From assembly GCF_019093865.1 (NCBI RefSeq), contig NZ_JABJXD010000006.1:78656-142655 (forward strand): DNA of 64,000 bases, given 5' to 3'. The notes under the pieces were generated by a model, which worked only from the letters and a program-made list of their open reading frames with translations, did no database searches and was not told where the DNA came from. The DNA comes from Lentibacillus saliphilus (GTDB lineage Bacteria > Bacillota > Bacilli > Bacillales > Amphibacillaceae). Of the stretch, positions 27,647-40,274 are shown one piece after another. Each line of letters opens with the position of its first letter. The first letter of the stretch is position 1. A program made the position numbers and the translations under genes.

Positions 27647-29860
27647 ATGATGAATCAATTATTGAACGGATTAAATAAACAACAGCAGGAAGCGGTCAAG
27701 CATACAGACGGGCCACTGCTCATCATGGCTGGTGCCGGTAGTGGAAAGACAAGGGTGCTTACCCACCGTATTGCGTATTTACTTGATGAAAAAGGTGTCG
27801 CAGCGCGTAATGTGTTGGCGATTACGTTTACGAATAAAGCAGCTCGAGAAATGAAGGACAGAGTGTCACGTCTTGTCGGTCCAGAAGGCGATTATATGTG
27901 GGTGTCGACCTTTCACTCGATGTGTGTGCGGATCCTTCGCCGTGACATCGATCGAATCGGCTATAACCGCAACTTTTCTATTTTAGACACAGGTGATCAG
28001 CTGTCAGTCATTAAGCAGGAGCTAAAAAACCTTAACATCGATCCGAAAAAATTCGAGCCAAGAGCGATGCTCGGACAAATTAGTGCGGCTAAAAACGAAC
28101 TGATTACACCAGAAAAATTCAGTGAGCAGGTCGGTAATTTTTACGATCGTCAGGTGGCCCAAGTATACACGGCTTATCAAAAGACGCTACGGAAAAATGA
28201 GTCACTCGATTTTGATGACTTGATCATGCAGACGATTCATTTATTTGACCGGGTTCCTGAAGTTCTTGAATACTATCAACGTCGTTTTCAATATATTCAT
28301 GTTGATGAGTATCAGGATACGAACCATGCTCAGTATCAGCTCGTTAAACAGCTCGCCCGAAAATATGAAAACCTTTGTGTTGTCGGTGATTCGGATCAGT
28401 CGATTTACAAATGGCGCGGTGCGGACATTATGAACATCTTGTCCTTTGAAAAAGATTACCCATCAGCACGGACGATTTTCCTCGAGCAAAATTACCGGTC
28501 TACGAAATCCATTTTAGAGGCTGCCAACACAGTCATTGCCAATAATACAAGTCGTAAGCCAAAAAACCTGTGGACAGACAACCCAGATGGGAAACAGCTT
28601 CATTATTATCAAGCGTCAACTGAACGTGATGAAGCGCTGTTCGTCACAGAAAAAATTCAAGAGCTCACGCGATTTGGTGACTTCACACCAGCCGATATCG
28701 CGATTTTATACCGGACAAATGCGCAGTCACGGGCGATAGAAGAAACGTTGATGAAATCAAATATGAACTATCAGCTCGTCGGAGGCACAAAGTTCTATGA
28801 GCGTAAGGAAATTAAGGATATGACCGCATACTTACGTTTGATCGTGAATCCTGACGATGATATTAGCTTTGAACGGGTTGTGAATGAGCCGAAGCGTGGC
28901 ATCGGTGCAACGTCGGTCGAACGGCTCAGAGCGTATGCCAATGCCAACGATATTTCTTTATTTACAGCGACGAAGGAAGTGGACTTCACGGGTGTTCCAA
29001 GAAAAGCAGCCCAAGCCTTATCCGAATTTGGCGCGTTAATCCGGACGCTCTCACAGCAGCAAGAATTTTTAACAGCAACAGATATGGTCGAAGCTGTTTT
29101 AGAACGGACAGGCTATGAAACGATGCTGAAAAACGAACGCACGATTGAAGCACAAACACGGCTTGAGAACCTAGAGGAATTTATGACGGTTACGAAGGCG
29201 TTTGAACAGTCGAGCGAGGATAAGACGCTCGTTGCTTTTCTAACAGAGCTGGCACTCATTGCGGACATCGATCGTGTTGATGAGACAGACCCTGATCACG
29301 ATGAGAAGATCACGTTAATGACACTTCACTCAGCAAAAGGCCTCGAATTTCCGGTCGTCTTTTTGATTGGTATGGAAGAGAACGTCTTCCCGCATAGTCG
29401 AGCGATGTTTGATGATGCTGAGCTAGAGGAAGAGCGTCGTCTTGCTTATGTTGGCATTACACGTGCAGAGCAAGAGCTATACATGACAAATGCTAAAATG
29501 CGTACGATATATGGTAGAACGAATATGAATCCGATGAGTCGATTTATTAATGAAATTCCGGATCATTTAATAGAAGGTATTGAAGTCGCTAAACAGACGA
29601 TGTTCGGTAGCCGTTCGGTTGAAAAAGCAGATCACGTTCAAGCACCACGCCCAAAACGTGCCGCTCGTAAAACGCCAACGACCGGTGCAGAGCATGAAGT
29701 ATGGTCAGCTGGCGATAAGCTGAATCATAAAAAGTGGGGCGTTGGAACGGTCGTTAAAGTCCAAGGTGAGGGCGACGCAATGGAGCTTGATATTGCGTTC
29801 CCAGCGCCAACTGGCTTGAAGCGTGTTTTAGCAAAATTTGCGCCCATTACAAAAGAATAA
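27647..29860 (+). CDS. pcrA: ATP-dependent DNA helicase PcrA
   Basis: 737 residues, UvrD/Rep superfamily 1A 3'-5' helicase needed for repair and rolling-circle replication. Walker [16 protein letters not shown] (near residue 30), [15 protein letters not shown] (Ia), VDEYQDTN (Walker B), [14 protein letters not shown] (III), [10 protein letters not shown] (V) and [11 protein letters not shown] (VI) are all intact. The C-terminal linker leads into a Tudor-like [18 protein letters not shown] domain that binds RNA polymerase in Bacillus PcrA. Tandem ATGs at 27647/27650 follow AAAGGGG. Confidence 0.97.
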   Translation: MMNQLLNGLNKQQQEAVKHTDGPLLIMAGAGSGKTRVLTHRIAYLLDEKGVAARNVLAITFTNKAAREMKDRVSRLVGPEGDYMWVSTFHSMCVRILRRDIDRIGYNRNFSILDTGDQLSVIKQELKNLNIDPKKFEPRAMLGQISAAKNELITPEKFSEQVGNFYDRQVAQVYTAYQKTLRKNESLDFDDLIMQTIHLFDRVPEVLEYYQRRFQYIHVDEYQDTNHAQYQLVKQLARKYENLCVVGDSDQSIYKWRGADIMNILSFEKDYPSARTIFLEQNYRSTKSILEAANTVIANNTSRKPKNLWTDNPDGKQLHYYQASTERDEALFVTEKIQELTRFGDFTPADIAILYRTNAQSRAIEETLMKSNMNYQLVGGTKFYERKEIKDMTAYLRLIVNPDDDISFERVVNEPKRGIGATSVERLRAYANANDISLFTATKEVDFTGVPRKAAQALSEFGALIRTLSQQQEFLTATDMVEAVLERTGYETMLKNERTIEAQTRLENLEEFMTVTKAFEQSSEDKTLVAFLTELALIADIDRVDETDPDHDEKITLMTLHSAKGLEFPVVFLIGMEENVFPHSRAMFDDAELEEERRLAYVGITRAEQELYMTNAKMRTIYGRTNMNPMSRFINEIPDHLIEGIEVAKQTMFGSRSVEKADHVQAPRPKRAARKTPTTGAEHEVWSAGDKLNHKKWGVGTVVKVQGEGDAMELDIAFPAPTGLKRVLAKFAPITKE

Positions 29861-29872
29861 GGAGGGACTTGA

Positions 29873-31879
<2,007 letters not shown>

Positions 31880-31892
31880 GGAGAGGGGTATT

Positions 31893-33023
31893 ATGAAAAA
31901 ATTAGCCATCTTATGCGGTATTGCCCTACTCATATCCGGTTGCACACCAGACATGAATAAGGAAGATGAGGTTGTTCAAAAAGAAGATGAAAACAAGGGG
32001 CAGCCTTCAATTGTTACGAGCTATCAGCTGTCCGATGAAAATTACCGCACGATATTACCTTATGAGGTGAGTGAAGCACGGGGTGTGATCACGGGCCAGA
32101 TTGCGAACCGTGTTGATATTGATGAAATGGAACAAGGATTAAGACGGCTGTCTAAAGCCTATTTTGATCCGAAAAAATACTACTTTGAAGAAGGTCGGTA
32201 TATCACCAAAAATGAAGTGATCCGATTAATTGACGAGCTAAACCCTGAGAAGGATCCGTTTAAAGAAGAAGATGATGTCGACCGTGAGGAGAAGGAAGAG
32301 TACCAGAAGGAAAATCCACGCTACTTGTCTCATATATTAGAGCAAAATTATATTAAAAGGAATGAAGACAACACGGTTGAGGTTGTTGGTGTGTCAATTG
32401 GGATTGCACTGAAATCTGTTTATCATTTTTCAGTCGATGGCTATTCCTTTCAAAAAGATTTGAAACATAAAGAGGCGATTGCCGCGGGCAAAAAACACGC
32501 CCAATCCATTTTAGAATATTTAAGAGGAATTGATGAACTGGCAGACGTTCCAATCATGATTGCTTTGTATGAAGAGGCAGATCAAGGCTCTCCCGTACCT
32601 GGCAGCTATCAGGCGCTCACATATGCCGAGCCACCAGGTATGATGGTTGATAAGTGGGAAGCTCTCAAGGAGGAAACCATTCTATTTCCTTCTAAACAAG
32701 CCGAGGAAAAGTATTTTGATGATTATCAGCTTATGAAGCGATTCGGTGAAGGGGTTGCAGAATTTTTCCCGAATTATGTGGGATATGTCGGTGAAGGGTT
32801 TTATATTGATGAAAATTTAAAACGACTGACGATCGAGATTCCGATATCTTTTTATGGAAAAGGTGAAGTGATTGGCTTTACACAGTATGTTTATGGTCTT
32901 GTCAAAGAAACCTTTAGCAGCCAGTATGAGCTTGAAATAAAAATCACATCAGATGACGACGTTGAGAGCATTATTAGTCGACCGGCAGGCGAAGACGATC
33001 CAGATGTATATATTTCTCACTAG
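31893..33023 (+). CDS. camS: CamS-family sex-pheromone lipoprotein (YerH)
   Basis: About 376 residues. Signal peptide with lipobox ISGC near residue 20, then a charged linker and the CamS domain. The ATG at 31893 has GAGGAGAGGGG upstream; the longer ORF from 31872 would only add an overlap with ligA. In enterococci and staphylococci the signal peptide of such lipoproteins is processed into a short sex-pheromone peptide; that function is not established for Bacillus. The location after ligA matches yerH of B. subtilis. Confidence 0.88.
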   Translation: MKKLAILCGIALLISGCTPDMNKEDEVVQKEDENKGQPSIVTSYQLSDENYRTILPYEVSEARGVITGQIANRVDIDEMEQGLRRLSKAYFDPKKYYFEEGRYITKNEVIRLIDELNPEKDPFKEEDDVDREEKEEYQKENPRYLSHILEQNYIKRNEDNTVEVVGVSIGIALKSVYHFSVDGYSFQKDLKHKEAIAAGKKHAQSILEYLRGIDELADVPIMIALYEEADQGSPVPGSYQALTYAEPPGMMVDKWEALKEETILFPSKQAEEKYFDDYQLMKRFGEGVAEFFPNYVGYVGEGFYIDENLKRLTIEIPISFYGKGEVIGFTQYVYGLVKETFSSQYELEIKITSDDDVESIISRPAGEDDPDVYISH

Positions 33024-33134
33024 TATATGAATTCATTGAAGTGAAAAAGAAAGTGCGTTAGAATTATATGTGGAAATAAACGGCCTGAGCATTCTAGGGC
33101 TGACTGTAAGGAAAACTAAGGGGAGGTTGGAATT

Positions 33135-34685
33135 ATGGTTGTCGCATACAAGCATGAACCGTTTACAGATTACACAGTGGAAGAAAATAAACAAGCTCTG
33201 CTGAAAGCCATCAAGGAAGTTGAAGCAGATATGGGGAAAGACTATCCACTCATTATTGGTGGTGAGCGGATTACAACTGAAGACAAAATCGTTTCAGTGA
33301 ATCCAGCGAAAAAAGATGAGATTGTTGGATATGTTTCAAAAGCGAATCAAGATTTAGCAGAAAAAGCGATGCAGGTCGCTGATCAAACCTTTGAAACGTG
33401 GAGAAAGTCTGATCCGAAAGTTCGAGCAGACATTTTATTCCGTGCAGCAGCCATCGTTCGGCGGCGAAAATTGGAATTCACTGCTCGCCTTATTAAAGAA
33501 GGTGGCAAGCCTTGGAAGGAAGCGGACGCTGATGTCGCAGAAGGCATTGACTTTCTCGAGTACTACGGCCGTCAAATGCTTAAATTAAAAGATGGTGTTC
33601 CTGTGAACAGCCGTCCGATTGAATATAATCAGTACAACTATATCCCACTGGGTGTCGGTGTCGTTATTTCACCTTGGAACTTCTTGTTTGCTATAATGGC
33701 GGGCACAACGGTTGCGGCGATGGTTACTGGTAATACAGTTTTATTGAAGCCAGCTAGTTCAACGCCTGTTATCGCTTATAAGCTCATGGAAGTGCTTGAA
33801 GAAGCCGGAATGCCAGCAGGGGTTGTGAACTACATTCCAGGCCCAGGAAGCGAAGTCGGCGATTATCTCGTTGACCACCCACGTACACGTTTTGTGAGCT
33901 TTACAGGTTCACGTGCGGTTGGTACACGCATTTTTGAACGGGCAGCTAAGATTCAAGACGGTCAAAAGTGGTTGAAGCGCACGATCATAGAGATGGGCGG
34001 TAAGGATACGATCGTCGTTGATAATGAAGCAGATCTCGAGCTCGCAGCTCAGTCGATCGTCCAGTCTGCATTCGGATTTTCCGGACAAAAATGCTCAGCA
34101 TGCTCACGCGCGGTTATTCATGAGGACGTTTATGATCACGTGAAGGATCGTGTCGTAGAATTGACGAAAGAGCTGACAGTCGGTAATCCTTCTGATGCAA
34201 ACAATTTATTCATGGGTCCTGTTATTGATCAAGCTGCTTATGACAAAATTACAGGCTACATTGATATCGGTAAAAATGAAGGCGAATTACTCGTCGGTGG
34301 AGAAGGTGACGACAGCATAGGCTGGTTTGTTAACCCAACTGTATTCGGTGACGTCGATCCGGAAGCACGCATCATGCAGGAAGAAATTTTTGGCCCAGTT
34401 GTAGCTTTGACAAAAGCGAAGAATTTCGATGAAGCAATTGATATCGCTAATAATACAGAATACGGACTTACAGGCGCTGTGATCACGAATAACCGTGCTC
34501 ACCAAGAACAAGCGCGTCAAGATTTCCACGTCGGCAACTTGTACTTCAACCGTGGTTGTACAGCTGCAATCGTCGGCTATCAGCCATTTGGCGGCTTCAA
34601 CATGTCAGGTACAGACTCAAAAGCCGGTGGTCCAGATTACTTAGTTCAGCATATGCAAGGTAAAACAACATCAGAAATGTTTTAA
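33135..34685 (+). CDS. rocA: L-glutamate gamma-semialdehyde dehydrogenase
   Basis: 516 residues, aldehyde dehydrogenase superfamily, 1-pyrroline-5-carboxylate dehydrogenase type. It oxidises glutamate semialdehyde to glutamate with NAD in proline/arginine catabolism. The motifs [31 protein letters not shown] (general base Glu), [13 protein letters not shown] (nucleophile Cys) and [10 protein letters not shown] are all present. ATG with GGGGAGG upstream. It stands alone with its own terminator; no proline dehydrogenase is adjacent. RocA and PutC (YcgN) paralogues cannot be separated here. Confidence 0.9.
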   Translation: MVVAYKHEPFTDYTVEENKQALLKAIKEVEADMGKDYPLIIGGERITTEDKIVSVNPAKKDEIVGYVSKANQDLAEKAMQVADQTFETWRKSDPKVRADILFRAAAIVRRRKLEFTARLIKEGGKPWKEADADVAEGIDFLEYYGRQMLKLKDGVPVNSRPIEYNQYNYIPLGVGVVISPWNFLFAIMAGTTVAAMVTGNTVLLKPASSTPVIAYKLMEVLEEAGMPAGVVNYIPGPGSEVGDYLVDHPRTRFVSFTGSRAVGTRIFERAAKIQDGQKWLKRTIIEMGGKDTIVVDNEADLELAAQSIVQSAFGFSGQKCSACSRAVIHEDVYDHVKDRVVELTKELTVGNPSDANNLFMGPVIDQAAYDKITGYIDIGKNEGELLVGGEGDDSIGWFVNPTVFGDVDPEARIMQEEIFGPVVALTKAKNFDEAIDIANNTEYGLTGAVITNNRAHQEQARQDFHVGNLYFNRGCTAAIVGYQPFGGFNMSGTDSKAGGPDYLVQHMQGKTTSEMF

Positions 34686-34718
34686 ATTGTTGCGTATTAA
34701 ATAACACTGTTACATCAG

Positions 34719-34754
34719 ACACCTCTTGTTAAATTCTTTGCAAGAGGTGTTTTC
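34719..34754 (+). terminator. Intrinsic terminator after rocA
   Basis: The stem ACACCTCTTG / CAAGAGGTGT with a 12-nt loop is followed by TTTTC. The next 230 bases before the regulator contain a plausible promoter (TATGAC, then TATGAT near 34860) and nothing else recognised. Confidence 0.88.
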
Positions 34755-34982
34755 ATAGTTTTCATAGCCAGTTTTCATAAATATAGGAAAGTAGGAAAGT
34801 TTTTAGGGGGTTAAGTGCTATATTTACCCCTCAACTTTCCCAATATGACATAAGCCAATATATGTTATGATAGATATACAGATAAAGTTAAGCAAATGTT
34901 CTCGAAATGCACAACCCACTTTAATGTATATCTTCTGTAGAGCACAATAATTCAAGTCTAGAATAAGAGAGTGTGAACAGAA

Positions 34983-36245
34983 ATGGGAATTGGAGCCAAG
35001 ATAAAATGGACGCGCCTGGAACAAGGGATGACACAGGAGGATCTTGCTGAAGGAATCGTGTCAATGTCTTATTTATCGAAAATAGAGAACGAACGAACTG
35101 CTCCAAGTACAGACGTCGTTGCCATGCTCTGTACACGGCTTGGGATTGAAGCAGATATTGATTTTGAAGAACGCTTACAAGAAAAGCTGCTTGAGTGGTA
35201 TAAATTGCTCCGGAGTATGGAGGATAAGCAAAAAATAACTACATTATATGAAGAAATAGACGGCTTAATCAGTATGAGCAAGTCTCAAAACTTGTTATAT
35301 GAAATTCACCGCATTAAATATTACTTGATATTTGCTGAATATGATGACGTGCTTGTGCACATTAATAAATTAAAAAAAGTAGCCGAAACCTTTGATAAGT
35401 ATCAACAATATTTTTGGTACAAATACCGAGGGAACTACTATTCATTAATGGGCGACTTTTCAGAAGCATTAAGATTGTATCAGTTAGCAGAGGAAAATAT
35501 GAACCATATTGATTTAGAAGAGGAAGAGCTTGCAGATATAAAGTATTCCATTGCTGTAACTCACAGTAAGTTAAGACATACACTTGAAACGATAGAATAT
35601 ACAGATCTAGCACTCGAAATGTACCAGAAGGAATACAATTTTACGAGATGTGCGCACTGTCATATATTGTTAGGCATATCCTATAGACGCTTAAAAATGT
35701 ATGATAAAGCGATTAAAAATCAAAACCTTGCGAAGCATCTCGGCGAAATTACTGAAAATAAACAAATCATTCAACTGAGCAATCAAAATTTAGGTTATCT
35801 CCATTCTGTAAAAGGCAATACGGAGGAAGCGATTAAATACTATGAAGAGGTTGCGGCAGACGAAACAGTTGATGTCATAGAAAACCTAGCGGCAACAACC
35901 TCCTTAATCCGTGAGTACTATAAACTCGAGCTTTATGAGAAAGCAAGAGAGATGATTGCCAAGAGTACGGAATTGCTGGAAACACGATTATACGGAGATG
36001 AATATAAATATTTTTACTACATGACATATACATATGACTTTGCATTAAAAGATGATCATGACAATTTCGAAGCACTTGTAACAGAGGAATTTCTCCCTTA
36101 TTTACGCAAAAACAAGGATTACGCAAGCCTTGTGACCTATACAAAGATGATGGCTGCACATTATGAAAAGCAGCAAAGGTACAAAGAAGCATCAAGGTTC
36201 TACAAGCTGGCTAATGTTAATTATCAAGAGCTTGTAGACGTTTAA
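34983..36245 (+). CDS. HTH-TPR peptide-pheromone receptor (RRNPP, NprR-like)
   Basis: 420 residues. N-terminal XRE helix-turn-helix (IGAKIKWTRLEQGMTQEDLA, then SMSYLSKIENERTAPSTD). A long array of TPR-like helical hairpins fills residues about 100-410 (for example YRGNYYSLMGDFSEALRLYQ, LLGISYRRLKMYDKAIKNQN, NLGYLHSVKGNTEEAIKYYE). Length and layout match NprR rather than the shorter PlcR or the HTH-less Rap proteins. Such receptors bind a re-imported oligopeptide and then change DNA binding. It is followed 15 bases later by a small exported-peptide gene, and then by oppABCDF. Specific name withheld because orthology is not shown. Confidence 0.85.
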   Translation: MGIGAKIKWTRLEQGMTQEDLAEGIVSMSYLSKIENERTAPSTDVVAMLCTRLGIEADIDFEERLQEKLLEWYKLLRSMEDKQKITTLYEEIDGLISMSKSQNLLYEIHRIKYYLIFAEYDDVLVHINKLKKVAETFDKYQQYFWYKYRGNYYSLMGDFSEALRLYQLAEENMNHIDLEEEELADIKYSIAVTHSKLRHTLETIEYTDLALEMYQKEYNFTRCAHCHILLGISYRRLKMYDKAIKNQNLAKHLGEITENKQIIQLSNQNLGYLHSVKGNTEEAIKYYEEVAADETVDVIENLAATTSLIREYYKLELYEKAREMIAKSTELLETRLYGDEYKYFYYMTYTYDFALKDDHDNFEALVTEEFLPYLRKNKDYASLVTYTKMMAAHYEKQQRYKEASRFYKLANVNYQELVDV

Positions 36246-36260
36246 AAGGAGGGGATATAA

Positions 36261-36401
36261 TTGAAAAAGATGGTTGCAGCTATTTTGCTTGGTTCCATGT
36301 TGACTGTGGCGCTCTTTGTGACATCTGGTGACTATATGGACCAGACGATTGAGCGAGAACCGCCGATCATCATTCAAAACGGCGTTACCTCTTCCAGTTA
36401 A
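36261..36401 (+). CDS. Candidate pheromone pro-peptide of the HTH-TPR receptor
   Basis: 46 residues, starting at a TTG with an excellent AAGGAGGGG at 36246-36254, 15 bases after the receptor stop. The N-terminus MKKMVAAILLGSMLTVALFV is a classic Sec signal (two lysines, hydrophobic core). A short polar remainder follows, ending EREPPIIIQNGVTSSS. This is the Phr/NprX/PapR plan: exported pro-peptide, extracellular trimming, re-import. The mature peptide most likely lies in the last 5-12 residues, but its ends cannot be read from the sequence. Confidence 0.78.
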   Translation: MKKMVAAILLGSMLTVALFVTSGDYMDQTIEREPPIIIQNGVTSSS

Positions 36402-36454
36402 GTGATGGAAGGCTGGTAGTAGTTTTTTTACCCTATTACTATATGATGTACTTG

Positions 36455-36489
36455 CCTGAAATAGCCGATGCTATTTCAGGTCTTTTTTT
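36455..36489 (+). terminator. Intrinsic terminator after the pro-peptide gene
   Basis: A perfect 10-bp stem CCTGAAATAG / CTATTTCAGG with loop CCGATG is followed by TTTTTTT. It closes the receptor/pro-peptide transcription unit and directly precedes repeat array 3. Confidence 0.93.
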
Positions 36490-36526
36490 GTTTCAACAGT
36501 TTCTTTGGGGACAATTAGAGGTTCAC

Positions 36527-36757
36527 GCCGATTTCGATGCCGTTCTCGCCGATACTGAGGCCATTCTCGCCGATTTTGAGGCCGTTCTCGCCGATTTTGA
36601 GGCCATTTCCGCCGATACTGAGGCTGTTCTTGCCGATACTGAGGTCGTTTTCGCCGATACCGAGGCTGTTCTCGCCGATTTTGAGGCCGTTCTCGCCGAT
36701 TCCATGGCCATTCCCGCCGATACCGAGGCCATTCCCGCCGATTCCGATCTGCTTCCG
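36527..36757. repeat. 21-bp tandem repeat array 3
   Basis: Eleven units beginning GCCGAT (mostly TCGCCGATTTTGAGG or TCGCCGATACTGAGG) run at exact 21-bp steps from 36527 to 36737. On the minus strand the units read in the same orientation as array 2 (GGMATCGGCG). All frames are open; no protein is called. The array is sandwiched between the pro-peptide terminator and its leader. Confidence 0.93.
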
Positions 36758-36803
36758 GAGCTAGCGTTTAGCATTGTTCGTCTCCTTATGCGTTAAATTT
36801 TAA
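36753..36803 (-). repeat. Conserved leader of repeat array 3
   Basis: Read on the minus strand: TAAAATTTA, then AGGAGACGAACAATGCT (through 36770), then TAGCTCCGGAA (36763-36753), immediately before the repeat units. Same order and spacing as the leader at 16881-16927. AAGGAG followed by ATG resembles a translation start; the resulting frame would read MLNASSG and then into repeats. Confidence 0.8.
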
Positions 36804-36879
36804 GACTTGTCCCAATTTCGTGTGTAGACTTCTGTGCGGGCAGTTTAGGAGGTTTCATCTAGGAGACAGCCCTTCAAGA

Positions 36880-37248
36880 TTAAATATAATACACTAAAAG
36901 TAAAACGATTGTAATGAAAGACAAAGACAATGCATGAAAACGCATATGTTCGTAAAAATTAAGATTGACCCGGTCAGAAAGATCTTCTTTGTTGTCCATC
37001 TCCTTTAATAAATCTCTATCCTTTTGGAAGATGGAGCGAAATTTCCTGAAGCCGAATGTAATACCGTTGAAAAAACCACCTTTACTAATGAACAGCACAA
37101 GCCACAATATAATATATATAAAAGTTAAATAAAACAAAATATTTACGTAATTAACCAAAGAGAAATTGGAAGATATTACAAACAGTATAATGCTTGCAAG
37201 AAGGTTCATGATAAGCATGAACCATTTGTTCTTTAAGCTAAAAGTCAT
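36880..37248 (-). CDS. DUF3899-type small membrane protein
   Basis: 122 residues. Two N-terminal membrane spans (WFMLIMNLLASIILFVIS, ILFYLTFIYIILWLVLFIS), then the GGFFNGITFGFRKF motif, a charged loop, and a third C-terminal span. AAAGGTGA precedes the ATG. Proteins like this commonly flank opp operons in Bacillus, and here it lies divergent to oppA. Function is unknown. Confidence 0.75.
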   Translation of the reverse strand: MTFSLKNKWFMLIMNLLASIILFVISSNFSLVNYVNILFYLTFIYIILWLVLFISKGGFFNGITFGFRKFRSIFQKDRDLLKEMDNKEDLSDRVNLNFYEHMRFHALSLSFITIVLLLVYYI

Positions 37249-37492
37249 CTAATTCACCTTTCTTACACGTTTTATCTTATATTATAGCAAACAAAGTATA
37301 AAAAATGATAAAGTTTTTAAAGTAAATTAGCCCTTAAGAAAGCAAGAAGTATTAGGAGTTTCGGTTTATTGGTTGAAATATTATGTAAATTATAACTAGG
37401 AAATTTTTAAAAAAGTAGTGCGAAAATCAAATTTATCATGTATAATATCGCTCATAGGCTAAAAACAACATCTTAGAGGAGGGTACATCTAT

Positions 37493-39166
37493 ATGAAAAT
37501 GTCAAAACTTTCATTACTATTCATGCTTGGGCTTTTGCTAACATTTTTAGCAGCTTGTGGCGGTAGTAATGATGATACAACAGGATCATCAGATCAAAAT
37601 GGAAATGATACCGAAAAGGTCGATCAAGTACTTAACCTAGTGAATGGCGACACGATTCCAACAATGGATGTGTCCTTAGCAACAGACCAATATGCATTCC
37701 AGTTTTTAGGCATGACAACTGAAGGGCTTTATCGCCTAGATGAAAATGCATCGCCTACTGAAGGCATTGCAGCTGACCATGAAGTCAGTGAAGATGGCTT
37801 AACTTGGACATTCACACTTCGTGAAGATGCACAATGGGAAAACGGTGATGCCGTAACAGCTCATGACTTCGTTTATGCATGGCGTCGTGCTGTTGATCCT
37901 GCAACTGGTTCTGAATATGGTCCATTCATGATGAATGGCATCATTAAAAATGCTGAAGCGATCAGTACAGGAGATATGGCAGTTGAAGAATTAGGTGTCA
38001 AAGCAGACGGTGATTATACATTAGTCGTTAACCTTGAAAAACCTGTTCCATACTTCCTATCATTGACAACATTCGGTACGTTCTATCCACTCCATGAAGA
38101 ATTTGTGGTAGAAAAAGGCGAAGACTACGCTACTAACAGTGATAACTTACTTGCAAACGGACCGTTCAAAATGTCCGATTGGGATAGCACAGCAAGCTCA
38201 TGGACACTTGTTAAAAATGAGAGCTACTGGGATGCTGACACTGTAAACATTGAAAAAATCAACGTTAATGTTGTAAAAGATGCACAGGTTGCTGTTGATC
38301 TGTATGAAAAAGGCGAGATTGACCGTGCCGACTTATCATCAGACATCGTTGACCAATATATCTCACATGAAGATTTTGTTGCAACACCACTTACATCAGT
38401 ATTCTATTTGAAAATGAATCAAACACGTAATGAAGCACTTGCGAATGTGAATATCCGTAAAGCGATTAGCCATGCTTATGATAAACAAGCATTGGTTGAC
38501 ACAATCCTAAATAACGGTTCACTCGTTGCTTACGGTAATATTCCAGAAGGCTTCTCATCTCACCCAGAAACATCAGAAGACTATCGCGACATCAATGGTG
38601 ACCTTGTTACTCAAGATGTTGAAGCAGCTAAAGATTTCTGGGAAAAAGGTTTAGAAGAGCTTGGAACAGATTCAGTTGAAATCGAATTTCTTGCTGGTGA
38701 CAGTGAAGTCGCTAAAAATATGAACGAATACTTGAAGAACCAACTTGAAACAAACTTACCTGGTTTAACAGTTAACTTAAAACAAGTTCCATTCCAGCAA
38801 CGTTTGGATTTAGATACAAACATGGACTATGATCTTCAATTCTCCGGATGGGGACCAGATTATCAAGATCCATACACATTCTTAAGCCTCTGGATCACAG
38901 ATGGTGAGAACAACAAAATGGGTTACTCAAACGAAGAGTATGATGCATTACTTGCAAAAGCTCAAGGCGAACTCGCTACAAAGCCTGTAGAACGTTATGA
39001 AGCTTTGCTAGAAGCAGAACAAATCTTATTTGAAGATGCTGCGATTGGACCTATTTATCAAAAAGCAACCGCACAGCTTATTTCACCACAAATGGTTGGC
39101 GTCTTCATGAATCCATTTGGCGCAGACTACGAGTACAAATGGGCTGAAGTCGTACCAGCAGATTAA
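37493..39166 (+). CDS. oppA: Oligopeptide-binding lipoprotein OppA
   Basis: 557 residues. Signal peptide with lipobox FLAAC (Cys22) followed by a Gly/Ser/Asp-rich linker. The SBP family 5 fold shows LNLVNGDTIPTMDVS, GLYRLDENASPTEGIA, WTFTLREDAQWENGDAVTAHDFVYAW, and QFSGWGPDYQDPYTFL late in the protein. It captures extracellular oligopeptides for the OppBCDF importer. ATG with GAGGAGGG upstream. It is separated from oppB by a hairpin at 39201, consistent with higher expression of the binding protein. Confidence 0.95.
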   Translation: MKMSKLSLLFMLGLLLTFLAACGGSNDDTTGSSDQNGNDTEKVDQVLNLVNGDTIPTMDVSLATDQYAFQFLGMTTEGLYRLDENASPTEGIAADHEVSEDGLTWTFTLREDAQWENGDAVTAHDFVYAWRRAVDPATGSEYGPFMMNGIIKNAEAISTGDMAVEELGVKADGDYTLVVNLEKPVPYFLSLTTFGTFYPLHEEFVVEKGEDYATNSDNLLANGPFKMSDWDSTASSWTLVKNESYWDADTVNIEKINVNVVKDAQVAVDLYEKGEIDRADLSSDIVDQYISHEDFVATPLTSVFYLKMNQTRNEALANVNIRKAISHAYDKQALVDTILNNGSLVAYGNIPEGFSSHPETSEDYRDINGDLVTQDVEAAKDFWEKGLEELGTDSVEIEFLAGDSEVAKNMNEYLKNQLETNLPGLTVNLKQVPFQQRLDLDTNMDYDLQFSGWGPDYQDPYTFLSLWITDGENNKMGYSNEEYDALLAKAQGELATKPVERYEALLEAEQILFEDAAIGPIYQKATAQLISPQMVGVFMNPFGADYEYKWAEVVPAD

Positions 39167-39200
39167 TTTATATTAAAACTTAGAGCTTACTAATGGAGTA

Positions 39201-39237
39201 AGAGAGTGTATACCGTTATGGCATATGCTCTCTTTTC
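39201..39237 (+). terminator. oppA-oppB intercistronic hairpin (partial terminator)
   Basis: AGAGAGTGTAT pairs with ATATGCTCTCT (two G-U or mismatched positions), followed by TTTTCC. A leaky terminator or mRNA-stability hairpin at this spot would raise oppA over oppBCDF. Confidence 0.65.
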
Positions 39238-39343
39238 CGTTAGACCTAATTGTTATGCAATTTGGAAAAGCGTTGTTTTCGTGACGCTTTATTAATGTTA
39301 GGTCAATTCTCATCTGGCCTACCAATTATTAGGAGGTGCAAAA

Positions 39344-40273
39344 GTGGCACGGTATATCGCTAAACGATTGTTTTATATGTTTGTCGCATTATTTATTATT
39401 GCGTCAGTATCGTTCTTCTTGATGAAAATGTTACCTGGTAGTCCACTATCTGCCCAGGACAAGTTATCTGATGAACAACAAGAAATTGTTCTAGAAAAAT
39501 ACGGGCTGAACGATCCTCTTCCAGTCCAATACGTACGCTATTTAGGAAACATTGTTAAAGGTGATCTTGGGATCTCGTTTCAATTCTCAAATACACCAGT
39601 CACCAAAATAATTCAAGATCGTATCGGTCCATCTATGCAGTTAGGATTCCAGGCATTGGTCGTCGGAACGATATTAGGTGTTCTCTTAGGAATGATTGCA
39701 GCCATATTCCATAATGGTTTTCTCGATTATAGTTCAACGCTATTGGCAGTTCTTGGGACATCGATCCCTTCCTTTGTATTTGCCGGACTACTTCAATGGG
39801 TTTTTGCAGTGGAGCTCGGCTGGTTCCCGGTAGCTTTCTGGGGAGGATTTGAATATACGGTTCTGCCAACCATTGCACTGATGATTTTCCCAATGGCTAC
39901 TGCAGCACGTTTTATCCGTACAGAAATGCTGGAGGTACTTGGATCAGATTTCATTACAACAGCACGAGCAAAAGGTATTACAGAGTATGCTGTCGTCTTT
40001 AAGCACGGACTCCGCAACTCATTGATCCCGCTCATCACAGTAATTGGCCCCATGGCAATAAGCCTATTAACAGGCTCACTCGTTATTGAACAAATTTTTG
40101 CCATCCCCGGTATTGGTGAACAATTTGTTAATTCAATTATGGTAAATGATTATCCGACAATTATGGGCATGACTCTATTGATTGCCTTTTTGTTCATTTT
40201 AATCGTTTTAGTTGTGGATATTCTTTACGGATTCATTGATCCAAGAATACGGATATCGGGAGGGGAAAAGTAA
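39344..40273 (+). CDS. oppB: Oligopeptide ABC permease OppB
   Basis: 309 residues with six membrane spans in the BPD_transp_1 fold. The N-terminus MARYIAKRLFYMFVALFIIASVSFFL and the ATPase-coupling loop TEMLEVLGSDFITTARAKGI with EYAVVFKHGLRNSLIPLITV are typical of OppB/DppB. GTG start at 39344 behind AGGAGG. The end overlaps nothing; oppC follows after one base. Confidence 0.95.
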   Translation: MARYIAKRLFYMFVALFIIASVSFFLMKMLPGSPLSAQDKLSDEQQEIVLEKYGLNDPLPVQYVRYLGNIVKGDLGISFQFSNTPVTKIIQDRIGPSMQLGFQALVVGTILGVLLGMIAAIFHNGFLDYSSTLLAVLGTSIPSFVFAGLLQWVFAVELGWFPVAFWGGFEYTVLPTIALMIFPMATAARFIRTEMLEVLGSDFITTARAKGITEYAVVFKHGLRNSLIPLITVIGPMAISLLTGSLVIEQIFAIPGIGEQFVNSIMVNDYPTIMGMTLLIAFLFILIVLVVDILYGFIDPRIRISGGEK

Positions 40274-40274
40274 G

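Noticed and set aside
36443-36796. Alanine/aspartate-rich open frames across array 3 on both strands
   Set aside because: Same cause; the plus-strand frame starts inside the terminator hairpin and has no ribosome binding site.
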